This document shows, one piece after another, positions 33,826 through 46,604 of a stretch of DNA of 64,000 nt (positions are counted from its first letter, which is position 1; every line of letters starts with the position of its first letter). The notes under the pieces are model-generated. The model worked only from the letters and a program-made list of their open reading frames with translations. It had not been told where the DNA came from and did no database searches. Where the stretch lies: positions 249,087 through 313,086 of the forward strand of contig QKWP01000247.1 in assembly GCA_003550325.1 (NCBI GenBank), in the 5' to 3' direction. Made by a program: the position numbers and the translations under genes. The stretch comes from Gigaspora rosea (taxonomy: Eukaryota; Glomeromycota; Glomeromycetes; Diversisporales; Gigasporaceae).

Positions 33826-34311
33826 TTGTAATAACTGTATTTAGTAATAGTGAGATGCGAAATTGATGTGCAATGACACTCAATGACGCTTAGCGACGCT
33901 TAACGACGCTTAGTGACGCTTAATGACGCTTAGCGACGCTTAACGACGCTTAGCGACGCTTAGCTCAATAGATATATAAACCCACCTTATTTCCCTTAGT
34001 TTTAGAGATCCAGACATTGTATTTTATCTTTACCTTTATATTATTTATCCTCCTCTCTTATTATTAATAAACTCTTGGGATTTCTAAGGAACAGACACCT
34101 TGGAATAGCCCTTTTGTTAAATTAATAAACTGTGTATTATCTCTTGTTGTTTTATACCGAACTGCCTCAGAGAAGTGTGTAGTTTCTTACAGACATAAAA
34201 GAAACTATACTTCCCTCTTGCACACCGCTTCACGCCCAAAGTAAGGGATCTCAGGAGCCATGTGATTGTTACTCTATCGGAATTAAAGAAGGCTTCCGGT
34301 ACTGTAACAAT
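33826..34311 (+). mobile_element. Possible solo LTR of a retrotransposon
   Basis: Begins tgtaataactg and ends ggtactgtaaca. Inside are a TATA-like gatatataaaccc (33969-33981), two attaataaact polyadenylation-like signals (34063-34074 and 34120-34131), and an upstream ten-base repeat array. This order fits a U3-R-U5 layout. No matching second LTR, primer-binding site or target duplication is visible, so the call is tentative. Confidence 0.35.
33870..33963 (+). repeat. 10-bp tandem repeat gacgcttagc, about nine copies
   Basis: aatgacgcttagcgacgcttaacgacgctt and so on, with single-base variants. It stands 10-100 bases upstream of a TATA-like box and so could act as a promoter repeat. Confidence 0.85.
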
Positions 34312-34997
34312 ATTACCTATATACATACACCTCTGGTGCAAATAAAAATTGCCAGAATAAAAATGTAAAAATTTTAAAAAATAAATAATAGTTAAGAAAT
34401 TAAATAAATAAACTAAAAGAACAATTAAAAATAAAAAATTAAAAAATTAAAAAATATTATATCAATTAATATAAAAAAATAAAAATAAAATAAAAAAAAA
34501 TAAAAACTAACCAAATGTATAAAATTTAACGCATCATATATCAGATGTAATATGTAATAAACAAACATATCCATGTTACCTTGTGACTGTTTCCTTTCAA
34601 AGAAGTGAATATATTCTGATCATTGTGGTACACACCATCAAATTCAAGTGTTTTTTAAGAAAAGTTAAATAACGATAATTGTTTTTGTTTGTGATCAGAG
34701 GAAACTTCCTATAACCATATATTAACATGTTTGTTACATACGTACTGTACGTACTGTACGTAGCTGATCTTTCATCTTTGTAAGTTTCCAAATTAACATA
34801 TCTCTTTGTGAGTCTATATATGTATACTTGTGTAATATATTACTTTTTATGGTATCCTCGGAAACAATTGATGGAATAAATTTTTAGCACAATTTTCCAA
34901 TTTATCCGACAAAATCATGTGAAGGAAAAAAAGTATAAATGCTTAGGAAATTGCGATGGTGAAAAAAAAGTAGTTCTTCACACTTATACCTTGAATA

Positions 34998-36176
34998 ATG
35001 AATAACTACAACTCATTTCATTGTGAAGCGGAACACGTAGCTCCAAATTCCGATGCAATAGAACTAAATTTCGACTCATCATCATATGGATCTTCAAATT
35101 TGGCCAACAGTAATGCGATAGTATCCAATGAAACGACTTTGAGATTACAATCCTTGCTCACCAAAATCAACGTCACGGCTACTTCTAAGGCTTTAACTGA
35201 TAATGAATCGAGGTTGACTAATAATAATTCTCAACAGCATTTATTTATTAAAGTTTCTTTTCCTCCAATAATTGATACTGATAACTTGGTTAAACAGAAT
35301 GGTGCTAAACCCTTAACTGCTTATAATGTTTATCGTTATGTTTATATTAAGGAGCTTTGTTTACGAGGAATTAATTTCCAAAGAACACGAATATCACAGG
35401 TTGTTACTGAATCTTGGAAACAAGAACCGAAAATTGTAAAAGAAGAATATAAAAAACTCGCAGAGAATGCAAATAAACGATATAACTTTAAATATCAACA
35501 AAGGCAACAATTACAATTACCTGTAAATCAATCATATTCTCCTGTTAATGCTTCCAATTCACTTCCAGCTCATCTAAATAATTCATCGTCTTCCACACCA
35601 ACGATAGAACAAGGGGAATTAAGTAATTCATTAGGCACTTATCAAAACGACTTAATGGCATCTAACAGTATTCAGGTTGATAAACAGACTACGTCCAAAT
35701 TTCATAGAACTAAACGCACCGCAGCTTGCAGTCTTTGTAGAAAAAGAAGAGTTGGATGTAAATATTCAGACAATGGTCCATGCGAACTATGTGTCAAATT
35801 TAAGTATGAATGTCGATTCGAAGAACAAAAGAAGAGAGGTCCTAAACCTGGTAAAAAAGTTAAATCGAATACATCTTGGGCAGATTTTCAAAATTTAAGT
35901 AATACATTTATACAAGAAGCTCGTAAAATCGGAATTAACGTGACTAAAATCATTAGTCACCCAAGTATTTCAAGTACATCAAATTATATACCACAAACTT
36001 CAGAAATTATTGCAGATTTTGAATATACATCGCTCATGGAAGGATCGGATTTTCAGATAAATTCTCCGGAATTAACGAATTATACATCATTTTTACCAAC
36101 ATTCCCTTCGATCAACTATGAAATGTTAAATAATCAAATAATTTCGGTTCCTGATGACTATATTTTTGAAAGATGA
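34998..36176 (+). CDS. Predicted transcription factor with HMG box and Zn(II)2Cys6 cluster
   Basis: Intact 392-residue frame from an ATG. Residues about 88-166 fit an HMG box close to the MATA_HMG type of fungal mating and sex-related regulators (AKPLTAYNVYRYVYIKEL, then ISQVVTESWKQEPKIVKEEY and LAENANKRYNF). Residues 244-272 form a fungal binuclear zinc cluster with exact spacing C-x2-C-x6-C-x7-C-x2-C-x6-C (ACSLCRKRRVGCKY…CELC…C), followed by a basic linker EEQKKRGPKPGKKVK. Ser/Asn/Thr-rich linkers surround both domains. Expected role: nuclear, sequence-specific DNA binding; targets unknown. No intron is needed. Flanks are AT-rich with no neighbouring gene within 4 kb. This is the best candidate for a working host gene here. 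Confidence 0.9.
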   Translation: MNNYNSFHCEAEHVAPNSDAIELNFDSSSYGSSNLANSNAIVSNETTLRLQSLLTKINVTATSKALTDNESRLTNNNSQQHLFIKVSFPPIIDTDNLVKQNGAKPLTAYNVYRYVYIKELCLRGINFQRTRISQVVTESWKQEPKIVKEEYKKLAENANKRYNFKYQQRQQLQLPVNQSYSPVNASNSLPAHLNNSSSSTPTIEQGELSNSLGTYQNDLMASNSIQVDKQTTSKFHRTKRTAACSLCRKRRVGCKYSDNGPCELCVKFKYECRFEEQKKRGPKPGKKVKSNTSWADFQNLSNTFIQEARKIGINVTKIISHPSISSTSNYIPQTSEIIADFEYTSLMEGSDFQINSPELTNYTSFLPTFPSINYEMLNNQIISVPDDYIFER

Positions 36177-38750
36177 TAAAGACCAAAATTTTACAACCAT
36201 CATGTGAAACAGAAGTAATCATTTCATTTTTATGATAGCGCTTTGTTAGATTTAAGTTGATTTTTAATTTATCGTCATTCCTGCTAACCAAATCTTCAGA
36301 TTCACCTTCCCAATCGTCAAAAATAAAAATTAACTTTAACTAACCTTAATAACAACTTTATATTATTTATAACCTTCAAAATTTTCCGATCGTTCTATTA
36401 ATAGAATCAATAGAGTGCAATGATATAGATAATATCTGTATTAGAAGTATTAGAATATTTATAATTTATATACACTTCAAACTTTTCAAATTTTTAGAAT
36501 TGAATCTGCGCAGGTCAGCGGATTTCGAATATATTATATAAAGACAAGCACTCATTTGAATTTTTTTATGAAGCAACCGAGCATATATTATTTCATACTT
36601 TGAATGATTATTATCAATATTCGAGGACTCAGTCGCCAGTTTTTTCGATATATGTGATTTATATTTCTTAAACACGTATTTATTTATTCTAACTTAAAGA
36701 AAGAAAATAAGTCAACGATTTAATTTAGATAAATTGATCCTTTCAATTAATTTAACCCGAGATTATTTTTATAGTTTCATTTATAAGTTCCGTTTGAAAT
36801 GTTACGACTTTATAATATCGTTCAAATGATTTTTCCAATTCAGCTCGTGATCACAGATTTCATTTATGAATCTGCTTATAATCAACATCTCATATACCGT
36901 CGTTATTTCGAGCATTGGCCGAATTACGCTTAATTTAGGCCAAAATTCGTAATTTCACCCCTGCGCGTTATTACGCGCAAATACGGTAACGAATTTTTTA
37001 TATTTTAAAAATGTGGTGGGTCTTAGAAAGCATAATAACCTTGTATATTTTTTTTATTTTATAATGTTGACTTTTTTTTTTTTTTGAATGTAAAATATAT
37101 AAAATATGTTCGAATAATCAATAGTTTATTTATTAAACAAAGTACGTATTTAGATTATTCTATATTTTTCTTAACATTTGTCTTTTTTTTTAGAAATAGT
37201 GTACGATATTTTTCGTAATTATTACTGAAGAAACAAAATGATAGTTATTATAATAAAATAATGGCATATTATTTCAATTCAATTGCTTCAATATTTTTTG
37301 GTTTCAACATCATAAGTTATGCCAATATATTTTCTTTTGTTTTATGTAAATAACGATAGCTCTTTAATCAACAATGAATGTCTAATGTTTATGACTATAC
37401 GATTTTCGATACAAAAAAAAAAAAAGGTCGTGAAATTATTTTTATTATTGCTCAAATAAAAATATATATATATATATATATTACTATACAAGTAATATCA
37501 CAAAATGTATGTTATACGTGTATAAATATTTTATACGTGTATATAAACAATAGTTATGATTTTTATATTCTATTATCTTGAATACAATTTTTATTTCTTG
37601 CTCTGCTCTTTATGATCCGAAACATTAATAGACCATGTAGTGATCACTAATTCAAAATGATTATAAAAAAATCTATTTATCTTGTTTTAATATTAATTAG
37701 TTAGAATAAGTAGCTGTCGTTATACAATACTAAACAAAGTCAAAAAATTTTAAATAAACATAAAGTATCTAAATTTTTTAAAAATTATAAAATAAAAAAT
37801 TTTATTATTAAAAATATATAATAGTATTATAGAGCTAAATAAATATTATCAAATAAAATTGGTAAATATAAAGCATTTAATTTATTATTAAAAGTTTTAA
37901 AAAATCTATATAATATATCAGTATATGATATGTAAAAGTCAAATATCTGATTATTATATAAAAAACTTAAAATTCTAGATTTTGGTTTGTATAAAATCTG
38001 CATAATATATAAGTACTTTAATTTATAAAAAAAAAATGAAAATCTATTTTGGTAATAATATTTAAATAGAAGAATTTATAATAAATAAAGATTTTACAGC
38101 TGTATTCATAAATTTTGGGACTAATAAAAAAATTGACCGAATGATTATTTAGCTTATTCGTTAAGTTTCTAATTCGATAATAGTCGATTAGTAATGATAT
38201 CTTTGCTAAATAACACTGTGATAATGTATATCGATATCATAATTTTATCTTTGCACTTCAGATAAATTTGACATTATGTTAGATTCAATTGCTGATATTC
38301 TAGACATTTTTAAGGCGTTTACTATAGATGAACAAGTTAAAAGTTCCTTTTTTGCTAAATCAACCATTTCAATATTTTTATCTGATTCATACAGTACTTA
38401 TTTTCTTTTTGATCTATATTTTATAATAATTATTATAACTTATTTTAAAACTTTTAAATAAAATAATATATAGATTGTTTGGAATTATATTTGTATTACC
38501 GGTATATATTTTTTAGTTAGTCAATAAATTCTTGTTCATATTGAATTTTCTTTTTTATTAGTGCCTGCTTGTGAAATATATTTTTATAAAAGATTATCTT
38601 ATATTCGAACTTTTTTAATTTTTTTTACTAAGATCTGTTCAATAAATACAAACCAAACTTAATGAGCATGTATTCAATCGAAAACTTAATTTTAAATGGT
38701 TAACTTTGTAGTATCGTCAAGAATACTAATCTATCACTGCCGAATCAAAC
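36177..38750. other. Gene-free AT-rich stretch
   Basis: Contains the 3' flank of the HMG/zinc-cluster gene. At 36935-36992 there is a block (tgcgcgttattacgcgcaaa, atacggtaa) that resembles 45575-45832. A (ta)n tract lies at 37462-37482. No gene recognised; the small open frames at 37378 and 38276 are low-complexity. Confidence 0.5.
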
Positions 38751-38751
38751 A

Positions 38752-38880
38752 ATGTCGAATCAGCCAAATAATTATTCGTTCAATTTTTTACCAGATGTCC
38801 GCAAATTTTATGAAAAAGCTGTAAATGGAATCAAAAATCTCAAAGAATGGTTCCTAGCCCATTCCCCGTGTATTTCATAA
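38752..38880 (+). CDS. Possible small ORF, 42 residues
   Basis: Begins MSNQPNNYSFNFLPDVRKFY and ends HSPCIS before TAA. Its composition is less biased than the surrounding DNA, and three catatgt-free ATG codons precede it in other frames. No signal peptide, no recognised domain, no conserved neighbour. It could be an exon or chance. Confidence 0.2.
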   Translation: MSNQPNNYSFNFLPDVRKFYEKAVNGIKNLKEWFLAHSPCIS

Positions 38881-40323
38881 ATTTATTGAATTTTGACATA
38901 AAGAGGTTCTGATACATCGATATTCATCTTATGAATTTAGTATGTATAATTTTATACGTCGCAGGAAAATGTAATTTCAACTACAAATAATAATATTGCA
39001 TAAATTAGACAGATAATATTATGTACTTAAAATTGTATATGAGACGCACTTATGAAATATCGGCTGACTATCACTTTTTGATAATATTGTTAAACTTATC
39101 GTTACTATTACAATACTATAGTTTTCACCGAGACGAATTTAGTCCCAGAAGAATTATAACATAACTGATGTTCTGGTCGTTTAAATAACACGTGTAATTT
39201 AATTTTTTTTTTTAAAATTATACAAATTTTTGGTCATTGTTACATCAACTATGTTACCATTCCTTTTGAGGCTAGATTCGTTACAGTGAAACTTAAAATT
39301 TCTCTTCCAATTTTTCACTCTGCAGTCACATAAAGTAAAAAATTATTTCAATCACCTTGGTATTTTCAAGTTTATTTCTTAATAAACAGCCCTGAAAAGT
39401 CTAATAAATATGATAATTCTGTACCGGTATTGTAGTATTATACATTTAAAAATTTAAAAAGATTTATTAGTAATAATCTAACTAAATTTAAAATGAATTG
39501 TAACTTATTAATAAGATTACAATTTTATTAGAAATTAAGCAATCATTTGCTAATTTCAATGAATAACATTAAATTTTTTTGGATATAAATTATATGAATT
39601 ATGCATTTATTTGAAAAAAACTGATTAAATTTTTTTAGTATAATTGTGAAAAAAAACTTTCAATTATCATCATTAGAACATATCAGATATCACAATGTAT
39701 TTTTATAAAATTTTTTATGTAGCTCTATAAAATTTTTTATATAGATTTACAAACCTAATATAGAATTATATTGTTAAATTTTTATATAACTTAATATAAC
39801 ATTTATAAATAATTTATTTATTATTTATCTATATTTAGAATAGTTCTTAAAATTGGTTAAGGTAATCATTGTTTAATGTACCAAGTAAAAATATTCAGCG
39901 TGCTAGAAAACTTTTCCAAACCTCAAATTTTAGTTTTAAAATCTAATACTGTCTTCAATATTTAAATTAAAAAATGTTTGCAATTTTATTATAATTATTG
40001 TAAAAATATATATAATTTATATAAATAACTATGTTAATCTATATTAGGTTTGTAGAATTTATATAAAGTTAAATAAAAATTCTAAATTACGACATATGAC
40101 GTCCTACTAGTGAGGTTAAAAGAAAACCAAAAATTTTACATTGTTCAAAATAAAAACAACCTTGTGAAAATTTAAATAAATGTTATCATCAAATTCAAAT
40201 AAAAATTTGTAACCCATTAAACTAGTTTAAATTGGTTAAAATTGATTAAAAATATTATTAAATAAAATAAGGCTTCTTCTAATAACCATATAATATAGCC
40301 GAGGAATTTATTGGCCCGAATCT

Positions 40324-40929
40324 TCAATATTCGTCCCGTTTAGGAATAATGGGATTCGTATTAAATTTTGAGTCATAATTTCCTTTGGTATAAACGATTT
40401 TTTTTTGTTGTTTAATTCCGAAATCAATGTTCGAAAAAATTTTGGGATGTTGTGATATGTATTTCGGGATACAATAATTCCACATCATTCGCTCGTATAC
40501 GACTACATATTGTGCAACAACTTGCTCATCCTTAACTTCGATGATGCCAACCACTTTTGACGTATAAACATGTTTTTCGTGACGGACTTGAAATTTATTC
40601 TCGAAAATGTATGCGGCAGCAATAATGCTAATGCTTTTCGATGCTGTCACGATGAACTTCAGTAACCAGGTCATCGGTGCAAAGTATTCCAATCCAATCT
40701 ATGGCGTAAAGGTTTTTTCATAAAAGTCTAATATATGTAATGCGGTGATGCAATTGTTAATAATATATAAAAATCGTGTTCCTTTAAGGAACCGCTTTCA
40801 TAGAAAGGTTTTTAAACTTACTTTTAGTTGAGACAATGTATCTGATTCATTTTCTCTCAGTTCGGTAGTAGTACTTGTAATATACTCTAGTAAGGGTAAA
40901 ACCAAGTTTGCTCGTTGAAATTGAGGTAA
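40324..40929 (-). CDS. Partial spliced gene, unknown function
   Basis: Minus strand, two phase-compatible exons. 40929-40822 (36 codons, LPQFQRANLVLPLLEYITST…TLSQLK) ends in a GTAAGT donor. 40698-40324 follows a tag acceptor and encodes 124 residues (IGLEYFAPMTWLLKFIVTAS…PKRDEY, TAA). The intron is 123 bases. The first exon is preceded by a tag acceptor, so more exons lie upstream; 41190-41060 (minus, SELEKNVLNLYSTMIKEVF…) is a candidate. One hydrophobic stretch (SISIIAAAYIF) lies in the second exon. I recognise no family. The intact frame across canonical splice sites makes a real gene likely. Confidence 0.6.
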
Positions 40930-40999
40930 CTACGCGAAAATAGTATCGAAAAGGTATTTAAAGTTATCAATAAAATATTTGGTCTTTTTTTTTGGGTGT

Positions 41000-42434
41000 T
41001 TGCACATTTAATCAAATGAATATGGAGAATACCGATAATTATAAAAATTATCATTTTTTTTCTTTAAACTTGTAAATCTTGCAAGCTTTTGGAAAAGTCC
41101 ATTCGGAGAAGATAAGGATGATACGATACGATAGATACAGTGATTTGAAAACTTCCTTTATCATCGTCGAATATAAGTTTAATACATTCTTTTCAAGTTC
41201 CGAGATATATGTGGAAGATATTTTTCTTTAAGATTTCTTAGACATATTTTAAATCTGTGCTTGTTGGACTAAAAACAAAGATATGATTTTATTTGATATT
41301 GCACGAAATGGTAGTTTACTGAAAATTATCAATACAGTAGTGGTTGTGGAAAAGATGTTATTCAAAGGGTGGTTGGAGAAAGAGTTTGTGTGTATATTTA
41401 TATATTTGTTGTGTGGCATTAAATATGCATGTGTGACATTGCATAATTGGTGGATACGTACGTACGCGTCTTGAAAGGTCGTGGTACGTACGTACGCGTC
41501 ATGAAAAGATCGCCAACTAAATCAAAACAATCGAATATGATCTACACTAATACAGTAATAAAAATAATCGAACTTTAAGTAATAAAACTTAAGTTAGAGT
41601 TAGGGTAAAGACCGAATTAGAGCATATTTTATATCCAAAATTTTGCATGTAATCTTTTTTGTTAGTGCGCAGAAGGTGGTTTCATAGAGAGTCGATGTTA
41701 GAAAAGATCTAACTGTGGAATATCCATAATTTACGTCAAATCAATATTGTTATTGTTATAGGGATATTAAAAATAATGCAAAAGTAATAAAAATAATACC
41801 ACTCTATCTAATACAGTACTGGTTAACCTTGGTGCGGGCAGCTCGGATCTTGACCTTGCCTGATTGGTAGATGTGTGATGCCACGTGAGTGGGATGCTAA
41901 TTTTTCGAATAGTTATTTTTTCGTCAATATACTGTGTTAAAAAATTCCTATTCTTAGTACTTGTTTATTATAATCAAAAATAATAACAACGTAACTCCTG
42001 CACCTACTTTTTTTATATGTACGTACGTACGTAACTCTATCCTTTTTGATACTTTTGTCATGTGAAATCACCAGAAATATTAGACAATCTGTTTGCGCGA
42101 TAAAGATTCATTTTTTTTTAAAAGAACATCGACCATATGTTGATTTTTTGGCACAGTGAACATTTCTAAAATGATAATCAGTGGTATACCTTTTTTTAAA
42201 AAAAATTCCTTATTCGTTTTTTCTTATTTTTTTATTTTTTATTTATTATATTTTTTTTATTTTTTTATTTATTATTATTTTTTTATTTCATTTTTTTTAT
42301 TTTATTTTTATTTTTATTTTTATTTTTTTATTTTTTATATTTTTTATTTTTATTGTTATTTTTTTTTGAATAATACTTTCGTAACTTAAATTTTTTTAAA
42401 AAATTTTTTTACTGATTGGCCGGCCTGTAATATA
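41000..42434. other. Gene-poor stretch with simple repeats
   Basis: 41585-41690 carries a diverged copy of the telomere-like MITE core (gttagagttagggtaaagac…cttttttgttagtgcgcaga). T-rich (tttttatt)n low complexity fills 42190-42370. No gene recognised; the open frame at 41283 is not supported. Confidence 0.45.
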
Positions 42435-42997
42435 CAGTACCTGACAAAAGTTTGCCGAATCTGTAATTTAATATGAAGCTTTACAGTGTGAAATTGTAGG
42501 AACATGCAGTTATTTTATAAGCCTATATTTTATGAAAATTTTTATGCTTTTATAATCAATGTATCAAAATTTAAATGAGAGCTAAATTTAAGTGTTGATG
42601 ATACAGTAACTAAAAATAAAAAAAATCGTCTAAAAACTGATTTTGATATTAAATAAAATATGGAATAATTTTTAAATTAAAAAAGTTTAAAAATAATAGA
42701 TCAAAATTCAAGTATCTTTCTAACTATGACAAAAAATTTGACATATTTTGATAAAGTAAGAAATAAAATTTTAAAGTTTAGCTATTAGATCTTGACATTA
42801 TAGCTAAAAAAATTAAATTATCAATCTTTAAATTTTCATTTCTCTACAACTTTTAACTAAATTAAATCCAATTTTTTGTTAATATACTAACAATACTAAT
42901 ATTTTATATTCTATTGTTAATTTTGCTTTAAAGGTTTGGCTTAGTAAAATCTAATTATAACAAATTGCAGATGCGGGAAAACTTTTGTCGGGCACTG
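42435..42997. mobile_element. Tc1/mariner-type MITE, 563 bp
   Basis: Terminal inverted repeats cagtacctgacaaaagtttg and, inverted, cagtgcccgacaaaagtttt, continuing for about 35 bases. TA precedes the left end; the right flank is CA, perhaps a mutated TA. The interior is AT-rich and non-coding. The CAGTGCCCGACAAAA-like end resembles Tc1 elements, by inference. Confidence 0.75.
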
Positions 42998-42999
42998 CA

Positions 43000-44230
43000 A
43001 ATTATTACATGACGATCAGTATCAAATAGTAGAAAATTTTCAGGTACGTTGTGAAGGGCAAGGCTATCGGGTTAGATGCTAAATACAACTAACAACACCA
43101 CTAACTATCTAAAACAAATGTCCTATAAGCGTGCAAGACTTTAGATCCTCGAATTGGCAGGCAGAAAGAGGCGTGGAAGATTTGGTCCGGGTCTCGAAGG
43201 TCTTGTGGGTCTTGCTGCGGCTTGGATAACCGAAGATAAGTATTTCTTTCCTTATTGTGTATAGTCGTCTTGAAGTGGCGTTAATCCCACTTTTATATCT
43301 GTCTCTTTAATCTAGGGGTATAAGGTTAACGGGTTAAATATAATCGTTAATGTGATTACGGGTTACCATGTAACAACTAAACGACACGACTTTAACAAAA
43401 ATAAGAACTATGTCACGGGACAAGGGTAAGTGTAATAAGCGATTTTATTATAACGATGGGTTTAACAACAAGGGAAACTCCTTAACACTTCTACTCTTAT
43501 TTCGAAGGTTAAAACTCAAGTACGTCTGAGTTATTCAAATGTGAACTTCAACTGAGTTATTTTTTATTGGAGCGAAAAGGAGGGTCTTATATACTTTTTA
43601 CCCTCTTAATAAATACATTGATTTTTAGACTATCTATACGAACTCTATTGATCTTTCTTTATCGTACGATTTCCTCTCCATGACCTCATTTCTTTGAGGC
43701 GGAAGATAGAGGCGGCTTTTCCAAGCCTCGAGGCGTAAGTGTTGGGGAAAACATCTTCGCCTTATCACTATAATTCCACCTTTAATTCACCGTTAACCCA
43801 CCGTGTGTCTATACTATGACGTGAGCGAAACTAAAACTAGGCTAAGTACATTGTTTACAAAAAGGGGTATAAACAAACATTGACAGCGAAATACCAAGGG
43901 CATAAACTAGTTTTATCTACGTGGCTAAGCTAACATGTGTGAATCTATTGTTTACAAAAGGGGAAAATAAACAAACATGAGCAGCGGAATACCAAGGGCA
44001 TAAACTGGTTTGTGGCCTTGGTATGCGCAGTTACCATGTGTTCATACCGGAAATCACTGAGGCATTACCTGGGGCTATGCTAACCTTTCGTGACCGTGGC
44101 GTGATTTCGGAAGAAATCATACGATCATACGATATATCCGGTGGGGCAATCTCCTGAGTAAGCAATTAATTGAAAAAAACTTGAGGCGTAGCCCATCACA
44201 ACGTACGTACGTAAGTTTAGATATTGATAT
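43000..44230. other. GC-richer block, possible retroelement remnant
   Basis: Less AT-rich than its surroundings, with no open frame. A TATA-like cttatatac at 43589-43597. Possible LTR-type start tgtaacaactaaacg at 43369, with no second border. Two imperfect direct repeats are listed separately. Confidence 0.3.
43849..44018 (+). repeat. Imperfect direct repeat, about 98 bp apart
   Basis: attgtttacaaaaaggggta…aaataccaagggcataaact (43849-43912) is repeated at 43948-44008 as attgtttacaaaaggggaaa…gaataccaagggcataaact. Confidence 0.75.
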
Positions 44231-45347
44231 TGATATGCCAAAAGGGGAAATGCAGTGATATCAAAATCGGTTTGTGCCTAATTCTCAAAATTCAACTTCG
44301 TTACATATTTGATATGGAACGAAAACATTTTATTGTTTAATTTATATAGGGCAGATAAAAGCTTATTAATAAGTTTGCTTTAAACCTATAATTTTGAGAC
44401 ATCGCCAATCAAAACGTATCAGTGTAAATTGAAAAATTGCTATAAGAATTAATTGTAACATGTTATTTGATCAACTTACTCAGATAATAAATTATGTCGA
44501 ACATAAACAATTCACATAGATAATTAATTACGAAACCCTATGTTGCAATTAATTGTTTATAACAATTTTTTAATCTAACTATATTACGTTTTGATTGATG
44601 ATGTCTAAATGTAAAAACTTTCAAATTAATTTTAATTAATAAAGAGACAGATTTTTAGGCAATTCCAGTATGATAATTTATTGTTCCTTTCTTTAGAAAA
44701 GCAGTAAAAATTAAAATCAAAAATTTCGCCTTAATAAGTCCAATAGTCCAATTTGCGTGTAAAAGTTGATTCACCTATTAAAAAAATTATTTATAGCGAA
44801 GTTGGAAAAGTCAAAATTCGCATCGTACTGTACATATATTTTGCATAATCAAATGTATTCTTTCAGATCTTCATTTTCCTAGTAATTTATTAGCTCACCT
44901 TTTTCTTTATTTCACAATATTTATTCATGGCTTCACAATACCTCCATGAGTTGTATTTGTTACATTCCTATTGTACCTGTTGTGAGAAAAGTAAATTAGC
45001 AATCTTCAAACTTTTTATTTATAATAAAGGAAGTCATAGTTGATTTTTCCTCTGAAACGAAAGACTTTTACCAACTACCAAAACTAGGACACCTGAGCAA
45101 GAAACCTGGTCTACACCATTATTAAAAACCTAATAACCCCTATTAAGTCCAGGAGAACCTCAACTAAGCTTTACGCTCCTCGATTTGCTAGGAGTTGCCC
45201 TTCTTTTGCAAATAAAAAAAAAAATTAGAATACAATCAACTCTTATTACAACGTATCTTTATAAAGAACATACTCAATGATAACCATTTTTTTCGTTATA
45301 ATGAGAGTCGACTGTTAATAAAAAAAAAAACACAGCTTATTTTCAAC

Positions 45348-45515
45348 TTATTGAAACTTTTTTTTCAACATATCTTCTGCTTCGGGCAAAAAATGAATAC
45401 TCAATGCGTTGTCAAGCTCCTTCAAATCATTAGAGGAAAGCAATAATGTTATCACGGTTTGCATGTAGAAATTCCCAATAACAGGACGGAGTGATATTAA
45501 AGATTTCACGTAGTG
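45348..45515 (-). other. Possible coding relic, about 55 residues
   Basis: The minus-strand frame HYVKSLISLRPVIGNFYMQT…LPEAEDMLKKKFQ ends at TAA. Its composition looks protein-like against AT-rich surroundings, and it could be the last exon of a lost gene. No family recognised. Confidence 0.25.
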
Positions 45516-45574
45516 TATGGTTATATTGAACGTTCATACGCAAAATCTTGCACCTACCGAAATAATGCCCACCT

Positions 45575-45835
45575 GCGCGTTATTTTGAGTTAATTAGAAT
45601 ACGCGCATGGGCATTATATTGAGACAAGGGTTGATTTTTTAATCAACCTGTTTTCCCAAGTAACGATCATGTACATTATATATAAGTAGCTATGCCAAAT
45701 GAAAACCGGTACTTATATCACAGATACTGTATATATGGGGTGCACGTTATTTTGGGACGCGCATGGATACTATTTTAGGGAACGCAATTTTCTAAATAAC
45801 GCCCATGCCAGTTATTTCGCGAAATACGGTAATTG
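45575..45835. repeat. Dispersed block with gcgcgttatt / cgcgcatgg motifs
   Basis: Several gcgcgttattttg, acgcgcatgg and aacgcccatgcc motifs in both orientations, ending gcgaaatacggtaat. The same end motif occurs at 36982-36992. It looks like a non-autonomous element, but the ends are unclear. Confidence 0.4.
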
Positions 45836-46024
45836 GATAGATGCATATGGCGAAGCAAGGGTGTAAATTGTTAAAGACAATTGGGCGACAACATGAACTG
45901 TCCAATCACCACCAAAACAAGCATCAACCACACGATATACCGAGACGGTACGATTTAGCAAGGCTAATGCGTATCGGGTACACAGTGGGAACACAGTGAC
46001 AGTTTATTATTAACAAAACCAAAA

Positions 46025-46180
46025 TCAGTTTATCTTTTTTATAGGACAATGCCGTTCCACTCTCTTATCATTTCCTCTCTTACATGAACAGTGCTTTATC
46101 CGTTTATAATCATGACATGGCACGCACTTTATTGAATTAGTTGCACAACTAATTTGATTTTTAATCTCTGACAATACGCA
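46025..46180 (-). other. Possible coding relic, Cys-rich
   Basis: The minus-strand frame contains CVPCHDYKRIKHCSCKRG followed by …VERHCPIKKIN and TGA. The Cys spacing suggests a small zinc-binding tail. No ATG or splice border can be assigned. It may be a transposon relic. Confidence 0.22.
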
Positions 46181-46604
46181 TCACTTTTGTAATATTACTC
46201 CTTATGTATAGTCTTATTGAGGCTTATCGTGTGAAAGAATAGAAGGCCTTTCTTTATTATTCTTCTTCCTTTTTTTCATAGAGTTTCTGGGCAATATCAA
46301 TAATGATCTTCTCACGATTTCATGCGATTCTTATTGGTTCTTGACTGATTCGGGCATGGGGACCTTTGCACTAAATCGTGCACGGGCAGTATCACATGTA
46401 TTTTTTCGTCATATCACGTGTGTCACGGGACCTTCAATTAGTGTTCCGAGTTGATAAAAATTATCTCAATCGATTAATTGCCAACTATAGTTGCAACTAA
46501 TCGATTACTGATATCACATGACTAAACAATCAATTAGTTGTTTAGTTGTAAGCTGTATAATTGATATTGCAAATTTACAATTATAGTAATGATAAAGATT
46601 TTTA

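Noticed and set aside
42156-42389. 77-residue hydrophobic protein
   Set aside because: Encoded by a (tttttatt)n tract; composition explains it.
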